From Pseudomonas nitroreducens TX1 (lineage in GTDB: Bacteria > Pseudomonadota > Gammaproteobacteria > Pseudomonadales > Pseudomonadaceae), in the NCBI RefSeq assembly GCF_000313755.1, contig NZ_AMZB01000122.1, positions 1 to 64,000 of the forward strand: a stretch of 64,000 bases of DNA, given 5' to 3'. Shown here piece by piece: positions 8,357 to 18,283 of the stretch. The notes beneath the pieces were generated by a model. The model was not told the DNA's origin and did not search any database. It worked only from the letters and a program-made list of their open reading frames with translations. The position numbers and the translations under genes were made by a program. Within the stretch, counting starts at the first letter, position 1. Each line of letters opens with the position of its first letter.

Positions 8357-8965
8357 TCAGCTTCCCCGCTGCCACAATGCGTAATGCACCGAGCCCGCCG
8401 TTTTCTCCCGGTGCAGCCGCCAGTTGCCCGGCAGGCCGAGGCTGGAGGGCACGGTTTCGCTTTCGGTGTAGATCCACGCGTCCTTGGCCAGCCAGCCGCG
8501 TTCTTCCAGCAGGCGGCAGGTGTTCTGCAGCAGGTCCTGGTGGAAGGGCGGGTCGAGGAAGACCAGGTCGAAGGCCTGGGAGGCCGGAGTGTCGAGATAG
8601 CGCAGCGAGTCGGTCATCAACAACTGGCCGTTGCCGCACTTGAGCGTATCGAGGGTGCCGCGCAGGGCGGCCACGGCTTCGCCGTTGGTGTCCAGCGCAA
8701 GACCGGCGCTGGCGCCACGGGACAATGCCTCGAGGAACAGCGCGCCGCTGCCGGCGAAGGGGTCTAGCACGCGGGCGCCGGGGACGTAGGCGGCAAGCCA
8801 GTTGAACAGGGTCTCGCGCACCCGGTCCGGCGTCGGGCGCAGGCCCGGGCCATCGGGGAAGGCAAAGCGCCGGCTGCGCCATTCGCCGCCGATGATGCGC
8901 AGCTGGCCCTGGCCGCCGTGGGGCTTCTGTGCGGCGCGCGGGGCGCCGCCGGGTCGTTTGCTCAT
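8357..8965 (-). CDS. rsmD: 16S rRNA (guanine-966-N2)-methyltransferase RsmD
   Basis: RsmD methylates G966 of 16S rRNA in the 30S subunit. The 202-residue sequence has the family hallmarks: RIIGGEWRSRRF near the N-terminus, RPTPDRVRETLFNWL, the SAM-binding VLDPFAGSGALFLEALSRGA and the catalytic DPPF motif (VFLDPPFHQD). The N-terminal 20 residues are basic and extend beyond the E. coli enzyme. Its start overlaps the stop of the upstream M16 gene by one base (TGATG), so translation is probably coupled. Confidence 0.92.
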   Translation of the reverse strand: MSKRPGGAPRAAQKPHGGQGQLRIIGGEWRSRRFAFPDGPGLRPTPDRVRETLFNWLAAYVPGARVLDPFAGSGALFLEALSRGASAGLALDTNGEAVAALRGTLDTLKCGNGQLLMTDSLRYLDTPASQAFDLVFLDPPFHQDLLQNTCRLLEERGWLAKDAWIYTESETVPSSLGLPGNWRLHREKTAGSVHYALWQRGS

Positions 8966-10476
8966 CAGTGCTCCGGTACGCCGGCGGGTTGCGCGGCGGG
9001 TTTGTCGGTGGGCGGCGGCAGCGGTTGCTGCGGCACGGTGGGGCCGGCGGTGACGATGACGAAGGCGTCCGGGTCGAGGTGGCGGCGCATGGCCTGCTTC
9101 ACCTGTTCCGCGCTCAGGCCCTGGACCTGGCTGAGGAAGGTTTCCAGGTAATCCAGCGGCAGGTTGTAGAAACCGATGGCGCCCAGCTGGCCGACGATGT
9201 CGGCGTTGCTCGCGGTGGACAGCGGGAAGCTGCCGGCGAGCTCGCGCTTGGCGTCGTCCAGTTCCTTCTGCGTCGGGCCCTTGTCGAGGTAGTCGCGAAC
9301 GATGTCCTGGACCAGCTTGAGGGTGCCTTCGCTCATTTCGGCGCGGGTCTGCAGGCCGATGGTGAACGGCCCGCGCGACTGCATGCCGGTAAAGCCGGAG
9401 TAGACGCCGTAGGTCAGGCCGCGCTTCTCGCGCACCTGGTCCATCAGGCGGGTGCCGAAGCCGCCGCCGCCGAGGATCTGGTTGCCCAGGTAGAGCGCGG
9501 CGTAGTCCGGGTCGTTACGGGTGATGCCCAGTTGCGCCAGCATCAGTTGGGTCTGCTTGGAGGGGAACTCGATGTGGGTGACGCCGGCCTTGGGCGTCTG
9601 CGGTTCGCCCGGCGCGGGCAAAGCAGGGCCCTTGGGCAGGGACTTGGAGACGCTGCCGGCGATGGCTTCGGCCTGCTCGCGGGTCAGGTCGCCGACCAGT
9701 GCGATGACCACGTTGCCGGCGGCGTAGGCCTTCTGGTGGAAGGCGCGCAGCTGGGCGACGCTGATCCTGGGCACGGACTGCTCGTTGCCGTCGCTGGAGT
9801 GGGCATAGGGATGGTCGCCATAGAGCCGCTTGAACAGCTCCAGGCCCGCCAGCTTGCCGGGGTTCTGCTTCTGGTACTCGAAGCCGGCCATGACCTGGTT
9901 CTTGATACGCGCCAGGGCGTCCTCGGGGAAGGTCGGCTGGCCGATCACCTGGTCGAACAGCGCCAGCGCGGTCTCGCGCTTGCTCGGCTCGCTCAGGCTG
10001 CGCAGGCCGGCTACGGCCATGTCGCGGTAGGAGCCGTTGCTGAAGTTGGCACCCAGGTCGTCGAAGCCGGCGGCGATGGCGCTGGTGTCCTTGCCGGGCA
10101 CGCCTTCGTTGAGCATGGCGTTGGTCAGCATGGCCAGGCCGTAGCTGTCGCCGTCCTGGCTGCTGCCGGCGGCGAAAGTCAGGCGCAGGTCGAACATCGG
10201 CAACTCATGGGCTTCGACGAAGAGCACGCGGGCACCTTCGGCAGTCTGCCATTGCTGGATGTTCAGCTTGCGGTGGCTGGGCGTCTTGCCGGCTGCCTCG
10301 GCCAGCGATTGCAGGCCGGTGGGTGCGGCGGCCCCGGCGGCGGCCGGTTGCGCAAGTGCGGGCGCAGCTGCCGCTGTCTCGGCGGCAGGACGGGAAACGA
10401 ACAACACCAGTCCGGCGATCAGCGCGATGACGATCAGCCCGACCAGACCGTAGCGCAGGCCATTGCGTTCACTCAT
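8965..10476 (-). CDS. M16-family peptidase subunit lacking the zinc motif
   Basis: This 503-residue member of the M16 (pitrilysin) family has an N-terminal membrane anchor (about residues 8-27) followed by an Ala/Pro linker. Where an active enzyme has HxxEH, this one reads SYGLAMLTNAMLNEG, so it cannot bind zinc. It keeps the C-terminal Arg/Tyr segment (REKRGLTYGVYSGF), which in heterodimeric M16B proteases contributes to substrate binding. It overlaps the active M16 gene by 8 bp. The pair therefore probably forms a heterodimer at the inner membrane or in the periplasm. Confidence 0.85.
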   Translation of the reverse strand: MSERNGLRYGLVGLIVIALIAGLVLFVSRPAAETAAAAPALAQPAAAGAAAPTGLQSLAEAAGKTPSHRKLNIQQWQTAEGARVLFVEAHELPMFDLRLTFAAGSSQDGDSYGLAMLTNAMLNEGVPGKDTSAIAAGFDDLGANFSNGSYRDMAVAGLRSLSEPSKRETALALFDQVIGQPTFPEDALARIKNQVMAGFEYQKQNPGKLAGLELFKRLYGDHPYAHSSDGNEQSVPRISVAQLRAFHQKAYAAGNVVIALVGDLTREQAEAIAGSVSKSLPKGPALPAPGEPQTPKAGVTHIEFPSKQTQLMLAQLGITRNDPDYAALYLGNQILGGGGFGTRLMDQVREKRGLTYGVYSGFTGMQSRGPFTIGLQTRAEMSEGTLKLVQDIVRDYLDKGPTQKELDDAKRELAGSFPLSTASNADIVGQLGAIGFYNLPLDYLETFLSQVQGLSAEQVKQAMRRHLDPDAFVIVTAGPTVPQQPLPPPTDKPAAQPAGVPEH

Positions 10477-11839
10477 GGCTGGGCTCCTTGTCGGTGGCGA
10501 CTTCCGGCAGGACCTGGGCGAGGGTCAGGCGGGAGCGGGTGAAATAGGTGCGGGCGGCTTGCTGGATATCCTCGGCGGTGACCGCCTGGATGGCTTCCAG
10601 GTCCTTGTCCGCCAGGCGCCAGCCGAGGCCGACGCTTTCCAGCTCGCCAATGGTGCTGGCCTGTCCGGCGATGGAATCTCGCTCGTAGACCAGCCCGGCG
10701 ATGACCTGGGCGCGCACGCGCTCCAGCTCGTCCTGGCTCGGTGGGTTCTGCTTGAGGTCCTCCAGTTGCTTCCACAGGGCGGCCTCGACCTGGTCGAGGG
10801 TCTTGCCGGTCTGCACGTTGGGCGTGGCCGAGAGGAAGAACAGGCCGTCGCCGCGGGAGAACGCATCGTAGGAGGCCGAGGCCCCGGCGACGATTTCCTC
10901 GCCGCGTTCCAGGCGAGCGGACAGGCGCGCGCTGTAGCCACCGTCGAGGATCGCCGAGACCAGGCGCAGGGCGTTGATCGACCTGGCGTCGTTGCTGCTG
11001 CCCAGCGTCGGCACGTTGAAGCCCATGATCAGGCTGGGCAGCTGGGTGCGCACATGCAGCTTCAGGCGGCGCTCACCCGGCTCGGCCAGTTCCAGCGGCT
11101 TGCGCGCGGCGGGCAGGTCGCGTCTGGGAATCTCGCCGAAGTACTTCTGCGCCAGCGCCTTCACCTCCTCGCCAGTCACGTCGCCGACTACTACCAGGGT
11201 GGCGTTGTTGGGCGCATACCAGGCCTGGTACCAGTGGCGCAGGTCATCGATGGTCATGCGCTGCAGGTCGGCCATCCAACCGATGGTCGGCGTGCGGTAG
11301 CCGCTGGCGGGGTAGGCGGCGGCCTTGAAGCGCTCGAAGGCCAGCGCGCTGGGCTTGTCGTCGGTGCGCAGGCGGCGCTCTTCCTTGATCACCTCGATTT
11401 CGCTCTTGAACTGGTCGGCTGGCAGGGCGAGGTGCGCCATGCGGTCGGCTTCCAGCTCCAGAGCCACCGGCAGGCGGTCGCGGGCCAGCACCTGGTAGTA
11501 GGCGGTGTAGTCGTCGGTGGTGAAGGCGTTCTCTTCCGCGCCGAGGTCGCGCAGCACCAGCGACGCCTGGCCGGGACCGAGCTTGCGGCTGCCCTTGAAC
11601 ATCATGTGCTCCAGGGCGTGGGAGAGCCCGGTGAGGCCGGGTGTCTCGTAGCTGGAGCCCACCTTGTACCAGAGCTGGGAGACCACCACGGGGGCGCGGT
11701 GGTCCTCGCGGACGACGACCTTCAGGCCGTTGTCCAGGGTGTATTCGTGGGTGGGCTGTGGTTCCGCGGCGCTCGCCATCAGCGGCAGCAACAGGGAGCC
11801 GAGCAGCAGGCCGGCATGGCGGCGTGCAAGGGTTTTCAT
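10469..11839 (-). CDS. M16-family zinc peptidase, catalytic subunit
   Basis: The 456-residue protein has a signal peptide (MKTLARRHAG through LMASAAE) and a complete inverted zinc-binding motif HALEH in GLTGLSHALEHMMFKGS, with the distal Glu in LELEADRM. It is an active periplasmic metalloprotease of the pitrilysin/PqqL type. It is the first gene of a minus-strand series with the non-catalytic M16 gene, rsmD and the SUKH gene, and is divergent from ftsY across 191 bp. Its natural substrates are not evident. Confidence 0.88.
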   Translation of the reverse strand: MKTLARRHAGLLLGSLLLPLMASAAEPQPTHEYTLDNGLKVVVREDHRAPVVVSQLWYKVGSSYETPGLTGLSHALEHMMFKGSRKLGPGQASLVLRDLGAEENAFTTDDYTAYYQVLARDRLPVALELEADRMAHLALPADQFKSEIEVIKEERRLRTDDKPSALAFERFKAAAYPASGYRTPTIGWMADLQRMTIDDLRHWYQAWYAPNNATLVVVGDVTGEEVKALAQKYFGEIPRRDLPAARKPLELAEPGERRLKLHVRTQLPSLIMGFNVPTLGSSNDARSINALRLVSAILDGGYSARLSARLERGEEIVAGASASYDAFSRGDGLFFLSATPNVQTGKTLDQVEAALWKQLEDLKQNPPSQDELERVRAQVIAGLVYERDSIAGQASTIGELESVGLGWRLADKDLEAIQAVTAEDIQQAARTYFTRSRLTLAQVLPEVATDKEPSHE

Positions 11840-12030
11840 CGTGGACTGAACCTTTCGGGCTGTCCGCGGGGTCTATGCAGGCTGGCGGCCAGCCTCTTAA
11901 CCCCGGCGGGCGAGGAGATGCTAGGATACCCATCCGTTTTCCGGGCGGCCACGTTCAGGGCTTCGCAAAGCTGTTTCGAGGCTTTTTTGCCGCCTGTTTC
12001 CGTGGCGTCCCCTAGAGATTCGATCCCTAC

Positions 12031-13491
12031 ATGTTTGGTTCCAACGACGACAAGAAGGCCCCGCCAGCGGGGGAGAAGAAGGGTCTGTTCGGCTGGTGGC
12101 GCAAGAAGCCCCAGGCCGAGGAGCAACCCGTAGCCGAAACCGAGCCGCAGGATGAACAGCCTGCCGCCGCCGAACCGGCTCCGGTCTCCGAGCAGGCTCC
12201 CGCCGCCCAGGCCGGGCCGGTGGCGCCGCGCGCCGAGCCGACTGCCGAGCCCACGCCCGAACCGATAGTCGATGTGGTGCCGGCCAGCGTGCCGGTCGAG
12301 CCGTTGGCGCAGCCGGTTCCTCAACCTGAGCCGCAACCCGCCGCACAACCTGAGCCGCAACCCGTTGCGCAGCCGGTCATTGCCGAGGCACCGCAGCCGG
12401 TCGTCCCGGCGGTCGCGCAGGCCCCCGTTGCCGCGCCTGTGCAGCTCGAACCGGCTGCCGAAGCGCCTGTCGTGGTCGCCCAGCCTGAGCCCGAGCCTGC
12501 CGCGCCGCCCGCAACGGAACCCGAGCCGCAGGCCAGGCCTGCCGCCAGCGAACCGGCCAAGCTCGGCTTCTTCGCGCGCCTCAAGCAGGGCCTGTCGAAG
12601 ACCAGCGCCAGTCTCGGCGAAGGCATGGCCAGCCTGTTCCTGGGCAAGAAGGCCATCGACGACGACCTGCTGGACGAGATCGAGACTCGCCTGCTGACCG
12701 CCGACGTCGGCGTCGAGGCGACCACCACCATCGTGCAGAACCTGACCAAGCGTGTGGCGCGCAAGGAACTGGCCGACAGCGAAGCGCTGTACAAGGCCCT
12801 GCAGGAAGAACTCGCCAGCCTGCTGCGCCCCGTCGAGCAACCGCTGACCATCACCCGCGACAAGCAGCCCTACGTGATCCTCGTGGTCGGCGTGAACGGC
12901 GTCGGCAAGACCACCACCATCGGCAAGCTGGCGAAGAAGCTGCAGCTCGATGGCAAGAAAGTCATGCTGGCCGCCGGCGACACCTTCCGCGCCGCCGCGG
13001 TCGAGCAGCTGCAGGTCTGGGGCGAGCGCAACAACATCGCCGTGATCGCCCAGCACACCGGCGCGGACTCCGCCTCGGTGATCTTCGACGCCGTGCAGGC
13101 CGCCAAGGCCCGTGGCGTGGATGTGCTGATCGCCGACACCGCCGGTCGCCTGCACACCAAGGACAACCTGATGGAAGAGCTGAAGAAGGTGCGCCGCGTG
13201 ATCGGCAAGCTGGACGAGACGGCTCCCCACGAAGTCCTGCTGGTGCTGGATGCCGGCACCGGGCAGAACGCCATCAACCAGGCCAAGCAGTTCAACAATG
13301 CTGTGGAACTCACCGGCCTGGCCCTGACCAAACTGGACGGCACTGCCAAGGGCGGGGTGATCTTCGCCCTGGCCAAGCAGTTCGGGCTGCCGATCCGCTA
13401 CATCGGTGTCGGCGAAGGGATCGACGATCTTCGAACCTTCGAGGCCGATGCCTTCGTCCGTGCACTCTTCGAGACCCGGGAAATCGCATGA
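12031..13491 (+). CDS. ftsY: Signal recognition particle receptor FtsY
   Basis: FtsY is the membrane-associated GTPase that receives SRP-ribosome complexes for co-translational insertion of membrane proteins. The 486 residues consist of an acidic Pro/Glu/Ala-rich A domain (about 1-185, with PEPQP-type repeats) and the NG domain. The GTPase motifs are [10 protein letters not shown] near residue 290, [16 protein letters not shown] and the closing GVGEGIDDL. Length is typical of Pseudomonas, longer than the core NG domain because of the A domain. It overlaps ftsE by 4 bp (ATGA), forming ftsYEX. Confidence 0.96.
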   Translation: MFGSNDDKKAPPAGEKKGLFGWWRKKPQAEEQPVAETEPQDEQPAAAEPAPVSEQAPAAQAGPVAPRAEPTAEPTPEPIVDVVPASVPVEPLAQPVPQPEPQPAAQPEPQPVAQPVIAEAPQPVVPAVAQAPVAAPVQLEPAAEAPVVVAQPEPEPAAPPATEPEPQARPAASEPAKLGFFARLKQGLSKTSASLGEGMASLFLGKKAIDDDLLDEIETRLLTADVGVEATTTIVQNLTKRVARKELADSEALYKALQEELASLLRPVEQPLTITRDKQPYVILVVGVNGVGKTTTIGKLAKKLQLDGKKVMLAAGDTFRAAAVEQLQVWGERNNIAVIAQHTGADSASVIFDAVQAAKARGVDVLIADTAGRLHTKDNLMEELKKVRRVIGKLDETAPHEVLLVLDAGTGQNAINQAKQFNNAVELTGLALTKLDGTAKGGVIFALAKQFGLPIRYIGVGEGIDDLRTFEADAFVRALFETREIA

Positions 13492-14159
13492 TCCGTTTCG
13501 AGCAGGTTGGTAAGCGCTACCCCAACGGCCATGTCGGCCTGCACGAGATCTCGTTCCGCGTGCCGCGCGGCGAGATCATGTTCGTCACCGGCCACTCCGG
13601 CGCGGGCAAGAGCACCCTGCTGCGCCTGATCCTGGCGATGGAGCGGCCGACCTCCGGCAAATTGTTGCTGGGCGGTCAGGACGTCTCGCGCATCTCCACC
13701 GCGCAGATTCCTTTCCTGCGCCGGCAGATCGGCGTGGTGTTCCAGAATCACCAGTTGCTCGATGATCGCAGCGTATTCGAGAACGTTGCCCTGCCGATGC
13801 AGATCCTCGGCCTGCCCAAGGCGGATATCGCCTACCGCGTGGAAGCCGCGCTGGACCGGGTGAACCTCAAGGAGAAGGCCGAAGACCGGCCCTCCGACCT
13901 CTCCACCGGCCAGCAGCAGCGCGTCGGCATCGCCCGTGCGGTGGTACACCGTCCGGCACTGCTGCTCGCCGACGAACCGACCGGCAACCTCGACCCGCGC
14001 CTGGCCTCGGAAATCATGTCCGTATTCGAAGACATCAACCGCCTGGGCACCACCGTACTGATCGCCAGCCACGACCTGGCGCTGATCGCGCGCATGCGCC
14101 ACCGGATGATCACCCTGCAGCGCGGCCGCATCATCGCCGACCGCGAGGAGAACGCCTGA
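13488..14159 (+). CDS. ftsE: Cell division ATP-binding protein FtsE
   Basis: FtsE is the ATPase of the FtsEX complex, which activates septal peptidoglycan hydrolases through periplasmic partners. The 223 residues show Walker A GHSGAGKST, the signature LSTGQQQRVGIARA, Walker B LLLADEPTGNLD and the switch His in IASHDL. Its start overlaps ftsY by 4 bp and its stop overlaps ftsX by one base, so the three are translationally coupled. Confidence 0.96.
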   Translation: MIRFEQVGKRYPNGHVGLHEISFRVPRGEIMFVTGHSGAGKSTLLRLILAMERPTSGKLLLGGQDVSRISTAQIPFLRRQIGVVFQNHQLLDDRSVFENVALPMQILGLPKADIAYRVEAALDRVNLKEKAEDRPSDLSTGQQQRVGIARAVVHRPALLLADEPTGNLDPRLASEIMSVFEDINRLGTTVLIASHDLALIARMRHRMITLQRGRIIADREENA

Positions 14160-15169
14160 TGAGTGCCAATGACCTGCCCCGCGGCCAGGAAGAGGGTACC
14201 CCGACGCGTAACACGCGGGAGCGCCCGGACGACAACGAACACCAGGACCACAGCGCCTCCCTCTCGGCTTACGTGGAGAACCACCGCGCCAGCCTGATGG
14301 ACAGCCTGCACCGCCTGGTCAGCCACCCCTTCGGCAGCTTCTTCACCTGTCTGGTGATGGGCATCACCCTGAGCCTGCCCATGGGGCTGTCGCTGTTGTT
14401 GAACAACGTCGAGCGCCTCGGTGGCTCCTGGCAGCGCGCCGCGCAGATTTCCCTGTTCCTCGATCTGAAGGCCAGCGAGGCCCAGGGCCAGGACCTGCGC
14501 GAACAGATCGAGAAAATGCCCGATGTGATCGAGGCGCAGCTGATCAGCCGCGACGATGCGCTGAAAGAGCTGCAGGAGCAGTCCGGACTTGGTGAAGCAT
14601 TGAAGGAATTGCCGGATAACCCGCTGCCGGCGGTGATCTCGGTGACACCCAAGCAGATCGACAAGGCCCAGCTGGATGCCTTGCGTCAAAGGCTGTCGGA
14701 GCTGCCGGGTGTACAACAGGCGCAGCTGGACCTGGTCTGGGTCGAGCGGCTGTCGGCGATCCTCAAGCTGGGCGACCGCTTCGTCTTCGGCCTGACCCTC
14801 CTGCTGGTGCTGACGCTCCTGCTGGTGATCGGCAACACCATTCGCCTGCACATCGAAAACCGCCGTAACGAAATCGAAGTCATCAAGCTGGTCGGCGGGA
14901 CGGATGGTTACGTGCGTCGCCCCTTCCTCTATATGGGCGCGCTCTACGGCCTGGGCGCGGGCATCCTGTCCTGGGCCCTGCTGGCCTTCGGCCTGGATTG
15001 GCTGAACAGCTCGGTGGTCAACCTGGCCGGGCTGTACGGCAGTGATTTCGGCCTGGCGGGCGTACCGGTCGACGACGGCCTGTCGCTCACGGTAGGCGCT
15101 GTGCTGCTGGGCTGGATCGGCGCCTGGCTGGCCGTGGCGCGTCACCTGCGTGAGCTGGCGCCGCGCTGA
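14159..15169 (+). CDS. ftsX: Cell division permease-like protein FtsX
   Basis: FtsX is the membrane partner of FtsE. The 336-residue protein has a polar cytoplasmic N-terminus, a first membrane segment at about 58-80, a periplasmic domain that contacts the hydrolase activator, and three further membrane segments near 205-225, 255-280 and 308-328. The cytoplasmic loop with NRRNEIEVIKLVG is the family signature. A weak hairpin follows the stop, after which the rpoH promoter region begins. Confidence 0.95.
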   Translation: MSANDLPRGQEEGTPTRNTRERPDDNEHQDHSASLSAYVENHRASLMDSLHRLVSHPFGSFFTCLVMGITLSLPMGLSLLLNNVERLGGSWQRAAQISLFLDLKASEAQGQDLREQIEKMPDVIEAQLISRDDALKELQEQSGLGEALKELPDNPLPAVISVTPKQIDKAQLDALRQRLSELPGVQQAQLDLVWVERLSAILKLGDRFVFGLTLLLVLTLLLVIGNTIRLHIENRRNEIEVIKLVGGTDGYVRRPFLYMGALYGLGAGILSWALLAFGLDWLNSSVVNLAGLYGSDFGLAGVPVDDGLSLTVGAVLLGWIGAWLAVARHLRELAPR

Positions 15170-15193
15170 AACCCCCTGATTTTCCTAGGGGTT
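15170..15193 (+). terminator. Weak hairpin after ftsX
   Basis: AACCCC (15170-15175) can pair with GGGGTT (15188-15193) around a 12-nt loop immediately after the ftsX stop. There is no following T-run, so ftsYEX read-through into rpoH is likely. Confidence 0.35.
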
Positions 15194-15197
15194 GGGT

Positions 15198-15251
15198 GGG
15201 TGTAAAGGAACTTTTACACCCGCTTGCAGTCAGATTTCGCAGTGCTACACT
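15198..15251 (+). promoter_or_regulatory. rpoH control region: AlgU-type and sigma70-type promoters
   Basis: GAACTT (15208-15213) is followed after 16 bp by TCAGA (15230-15234), matching the AlgU/sigma-E pattern GAACTT-N16/17-TCtgA. Overlapping it, TTGCAG (15224-15229) and TACACT (15246-15251) with 16-bp spacing form a sigma70 candidate. A perfect 9-bp inverted repeat, GGGTGTAAA (15198-15206) with TTTACACCC (15213-15221), encloses the AlgU -35. AlgU control of rpoH is known in P. aeruginosa; the sites here are read from sequence. Confidence 0.7.
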
Positions 15252-15280
15252 GCGCGAGTTTCGTGAATCGGAGGATTCGC

Positions 15281-16135
<855 letters not shown>

Positions 16136-16163
16136 CCGGCTTCGACGCGCCCTGCGAGTCGCG

Positions 16164-16188
16164 AACCGCACCCTGGTGCGGTTTTTTT
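16164..16188 (+). terminator. Rho-independent terminator of rpoH
   Basis: AACCGCACC (16164-16172), a CT loop and GGTGCGGTT (16175-16183) form a perfect 9-bp stem followed by five more T residues. This is a strong intrinsic terminator 28 bp after the rpoH stop. Confidence 0.9.
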
Positions 16189-16218
16189 CTGTCCGTTTGT
16201 CTGTGTCTGGAGAGCCCC

Positions 16219-16833
16219 ATGCCGCGCCTGCGTCCCGTCCACGGGATGTTCTTCCTGGTCATCGCCCTGCTGGCCTTCGGGCTCGGCTCCTGGGTCGCCC
16301 GCACTTCGGCACCGCCCAAGCCACCGCAATGGTTCAGCGACTGGAAGGAAAAGGTCTTCGAGCCGCTGGCCGACGACAGGCTCACGCTGAATGACCTGCA
16401 GGACCAGCAACCCGGCGAGCTGTGGCTGACCGCCAGCCAGGACGGTCCGCAACTGCATTACCGCGGCAGGCTGGTGTCGGAAGAGGGGCCCTGGCACGTC
16501 GAGGCGGAGTTGGCCCTGAGCGAGGCCGAGCATGCCAGCCTGGCCAAGGCCACCGGCATGCAGCCGAGCAGCAAGGACCAGCCGCTGAGCGCCGAGCTGA
16601 TGGGCCAATTGGGCAACAAGCCGGTCTCGGAGCTGGCACTTGCGCCGCAGGAAGACCTGGCGGTCGGGCGTCTGGCGGTGAGCCTGGGCGACCCGCGCCT
16701 GCGCCTGCAGGTGGATGGCGGTGAGGCCTGGGTCTACCCGGAGAAGGGCATGACCGTGCTGCATCGCGACGGCACGCTGCAATGGGTGCGGGTGGTGCCG
16801 CGCAGTACGTTCAAGGCTGGCGAGGCGCCCTAG
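16219..16833 (+). CDS. Membrane-anchored protein of unknown function
   Basis: The 204-residue product has one N-terminal membrane segment (about residues 9-29) and a soluble, probably periplasmic remainder without recognisable motifs. It carries PPKPPQWFSDWKEK just after the anchor and a basic C-terminus. GGAGA precedes the ATG; the open frame extends upstream across the rpoH terminator, so the start at 16219 is preferred. A gene of similar size and position follows rpoH in P. aeruginosa as I recall it, without known function. Confidence 0.7.
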   Translation: MPRLRPVHGMFFLVIALLAFGLGSWVARTSAPPKPPQWFSDWKEKVFEPLADDRLTLNDLQDQQPGELWLTASQDGPQLHYRGRLVSEEGPWHVEAELALSEAEHASLAKATGMQPSSKDQPLSAELMGQLGNKPVSELALAPQEDLAVGRLAVSLGDPRLRLQVDGGEAWVYPEKGMTVLHRDGTLQWVRVVPRSTFKAGEAP

Positions 16834-16873
16834 CGCTTGTTCGTATTCTATTGGTCGGGGGCGGAGCAAAACG

Positions 16874-17025
16874 CCCCTCTCCCTAACCCTCTCCCTGAAG
16901 GGAGAGGGGATCGTTCGGCGCTGATTTCGAGTATTGAGCCTTCCTGGTGCTGCAGGATAAGTGCGGGGCAGGACATTGCAGAGGGCAGCTCCCTCTCCCT
17001 TCAGGGAGAGGGCTGGGGAGAGGGT
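16874..17025. repeat. CTCTCCCT-family inverted repeat pair (copy A)
   Basis: One unit lies at 16874-16909 (CCCCTCTCCCTAACCCTCTC and onward, ending CTGAAGGGAGAGGGG). A near-perfect reverse complement lies at 16990-17025. They sit in the 229-bp gap between two convergent genes, about 80 bp apart. Three similar pairs occur elsewhere in the window. Each unit also folds on itself through CTCCCT-GA-AGGGAG. Confidence 0.8.
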
Positions 17026-17062
17026 GCTTGGCGGTGATGCTTCCAACACCGCCAGGAGGTCT

Positions 17063-17749
17063 CTACAGCCGCTGCAAATACTCGCTGCCCAACTGCCACA
17101 TTTGCTGGCGGATCCACGAGGCGCGCTGGCGCACGTAAGGGCCGGGCTTGCCGGCACTCCACTTGCGCGGGTTGGGCAGCACGGCGGCCAGCAGGCTGGC
17201 CTGCTGCTGCGACAGGCGCTTGGCATCGACGCCGAAGTGGTGCTGGGCGGCCGCCTGGGCACCGAACACGCCGGCATCCCATTCCACGCTGTTGAGGTAC
17301 ACCTCGAGAATCCGCTGCTTGGACCAGAAGGTCTCGATCAGCAGGGTGAACCAAGCCTCGAAGCCCTTGCGCACCCAACTGCGCCCGGTCCAGAGGAAGA
17401 CGTTCTTCGCCACCTGCTGGCTGATGGTGCTGCCGCCGCGAACCTTGCCGCCCTGCTCGTTGTGCGCCAGGGCCTTCTGGATCGCCGGCACATCGAAGCC
17501 GTGGTGTTCGGCGAACTTCTGGTCCTCGCTGGCGATCACTGCGAGCTTGAGGCTGTCCGGCAGTTCGTCCCAGGAGCGCCAGCTGCGCTGCAGGTCGATG
17601 GGCTTGCCGTTGAACCAGGACTCGACCTTGCGCTCGACCATGACCATGGTGCCCGGCGGCGGCACCCAGCGCAGGATGACGACCAGCGCCACGCTGATGG
17701 CGACGAACCAGAGCGCGATCTTGAACAGGCGGCGGAGGACGTTGCGCAT
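17063..17749 (-). CDS. mtgA: Monofunctional peptidoglycan glycosyltransferase MtgA
   Basis: MtgA polymerises lipid II into glycan strands without crosslinking them. The 228-residue protein has an N-terminal membrane anchor (about residues 7-28) and a GT51 domain with its signature motifs: ASEDQKF (catalytic Glu), RGGSTISQQVAKN, the KQRILEVYLN segment and LAAVLPNPRKW. Alternative starts lie 11 and 16 codons upstream; MRNVLRRLFK was chosen because the anchor follows directly. It is divergent from the DUF423 gene across 65 bp. Confidence 0.93.
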   Translation of the reverse strand: MRNVLRRLFKIALWFVAISVALVVILRWVPPPGTMVMVERKVESWFNGKPIDLQRSWRSWDELPDSLKLAVIASEDQKFAEHHGFDVPAIQKALAHNEQGGKVRGGSTISQQVAKNVFLWTGRSWVRKGFEAWFTLLIETFWSKQRILEVYLNSVEWDAGVFGAQAAAQHHFGVDAKRLSQQQASLLAAVLPNPRKWSAGKPGPYVRQRASWIRQQMWQLGSEYLQRL

Positions 17750-17814
17750 GCGAGGCTTTGACTGGGCGGATGAGCGGGCCATTATAGCGGCACTCACCTG
17801 TCTGGAGTTTCCCG

Positions 17815-18183
17815 ATGCTGCGCACTTTCCTGATGCTCGCCGCCTTCTTCGGTTTCACCGGGGTCGCCCTCGGCGCCTTTGCCGCCCATGGCCTGAAGAA
17901 CAAGCTCACACCCGAGTACCTGGCGGTGTTCCAGACTGGCGTGCACTACCAGATGCTGCACGCCCTGGCGCTATTCGGCGTGGCGCTGCTCTCGGCGCAT
18001 ATCGGCGGCACCCTGGTCAGCCTGGCCGGCTGGGCCTTCACTGTCGGCATCCTGCTGTTCTCCGGCAGCCTCTACCTGCTGACCCTGGCTGGCCTGGGCG
18101 TGGGCATCATCACCCCGATCGGCGGTCTGTTCTTCCTGATCGGCTGGGCGCTGCTGCTGGTGGCGGCCTTCCGCCTGGGTTGA
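17815..18183 (+). CDS. DUF423 inner-membrane protein
   Basis: The 122-residue, very hydrophobic protein has four membrane segments and the DUF423 hallmarks: GALGAFAAHGLK-like VALGAFAAHGLKNKL near the N-terminus, FQTGVHYQMLHALAL, and GILLFSGSLYLL. It corresponds to E. coli YgdD. No function is established. It lies 100 bp before thiS on the same strand. Confidence 0.88.
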   Translation: MLRTFLMLAAFFGFTGVALGAFAAHGLKNKLTPEYLAVFQTGVHYQMLHALALFGVALLSAHIGGTLVSLAGWAFTVGILLFSGSLYLLTLAGLGVGIITPIGGLFFLIGWALLLVAAFRLG

Positions 18184-18283
18184 CCCGGACGTCAGAAAAG
18201 CCCGAGTGCGACGCTCCGGTAACTTGGTCATCCGGCGCGATCGGGCTAGAATGCGACCCCCTCCAACAACGACCGTCCCGCCC

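Noticed and set aside
16874-17025. Possible CRISPR array
   Set aside because: The CTCTCCCT repeats come in inverted pairs at scattered sites, not as regularly spaced direct repeats, and no cas gene is present.
18184-18283. TPP riboswitch ahead of thiS
   Set aside because: I could not find the conserved CTGAGA and ACCTGA-type core in the 100-bp gap; thiamine riboswitches in Pseudomonas are usually at thiC.
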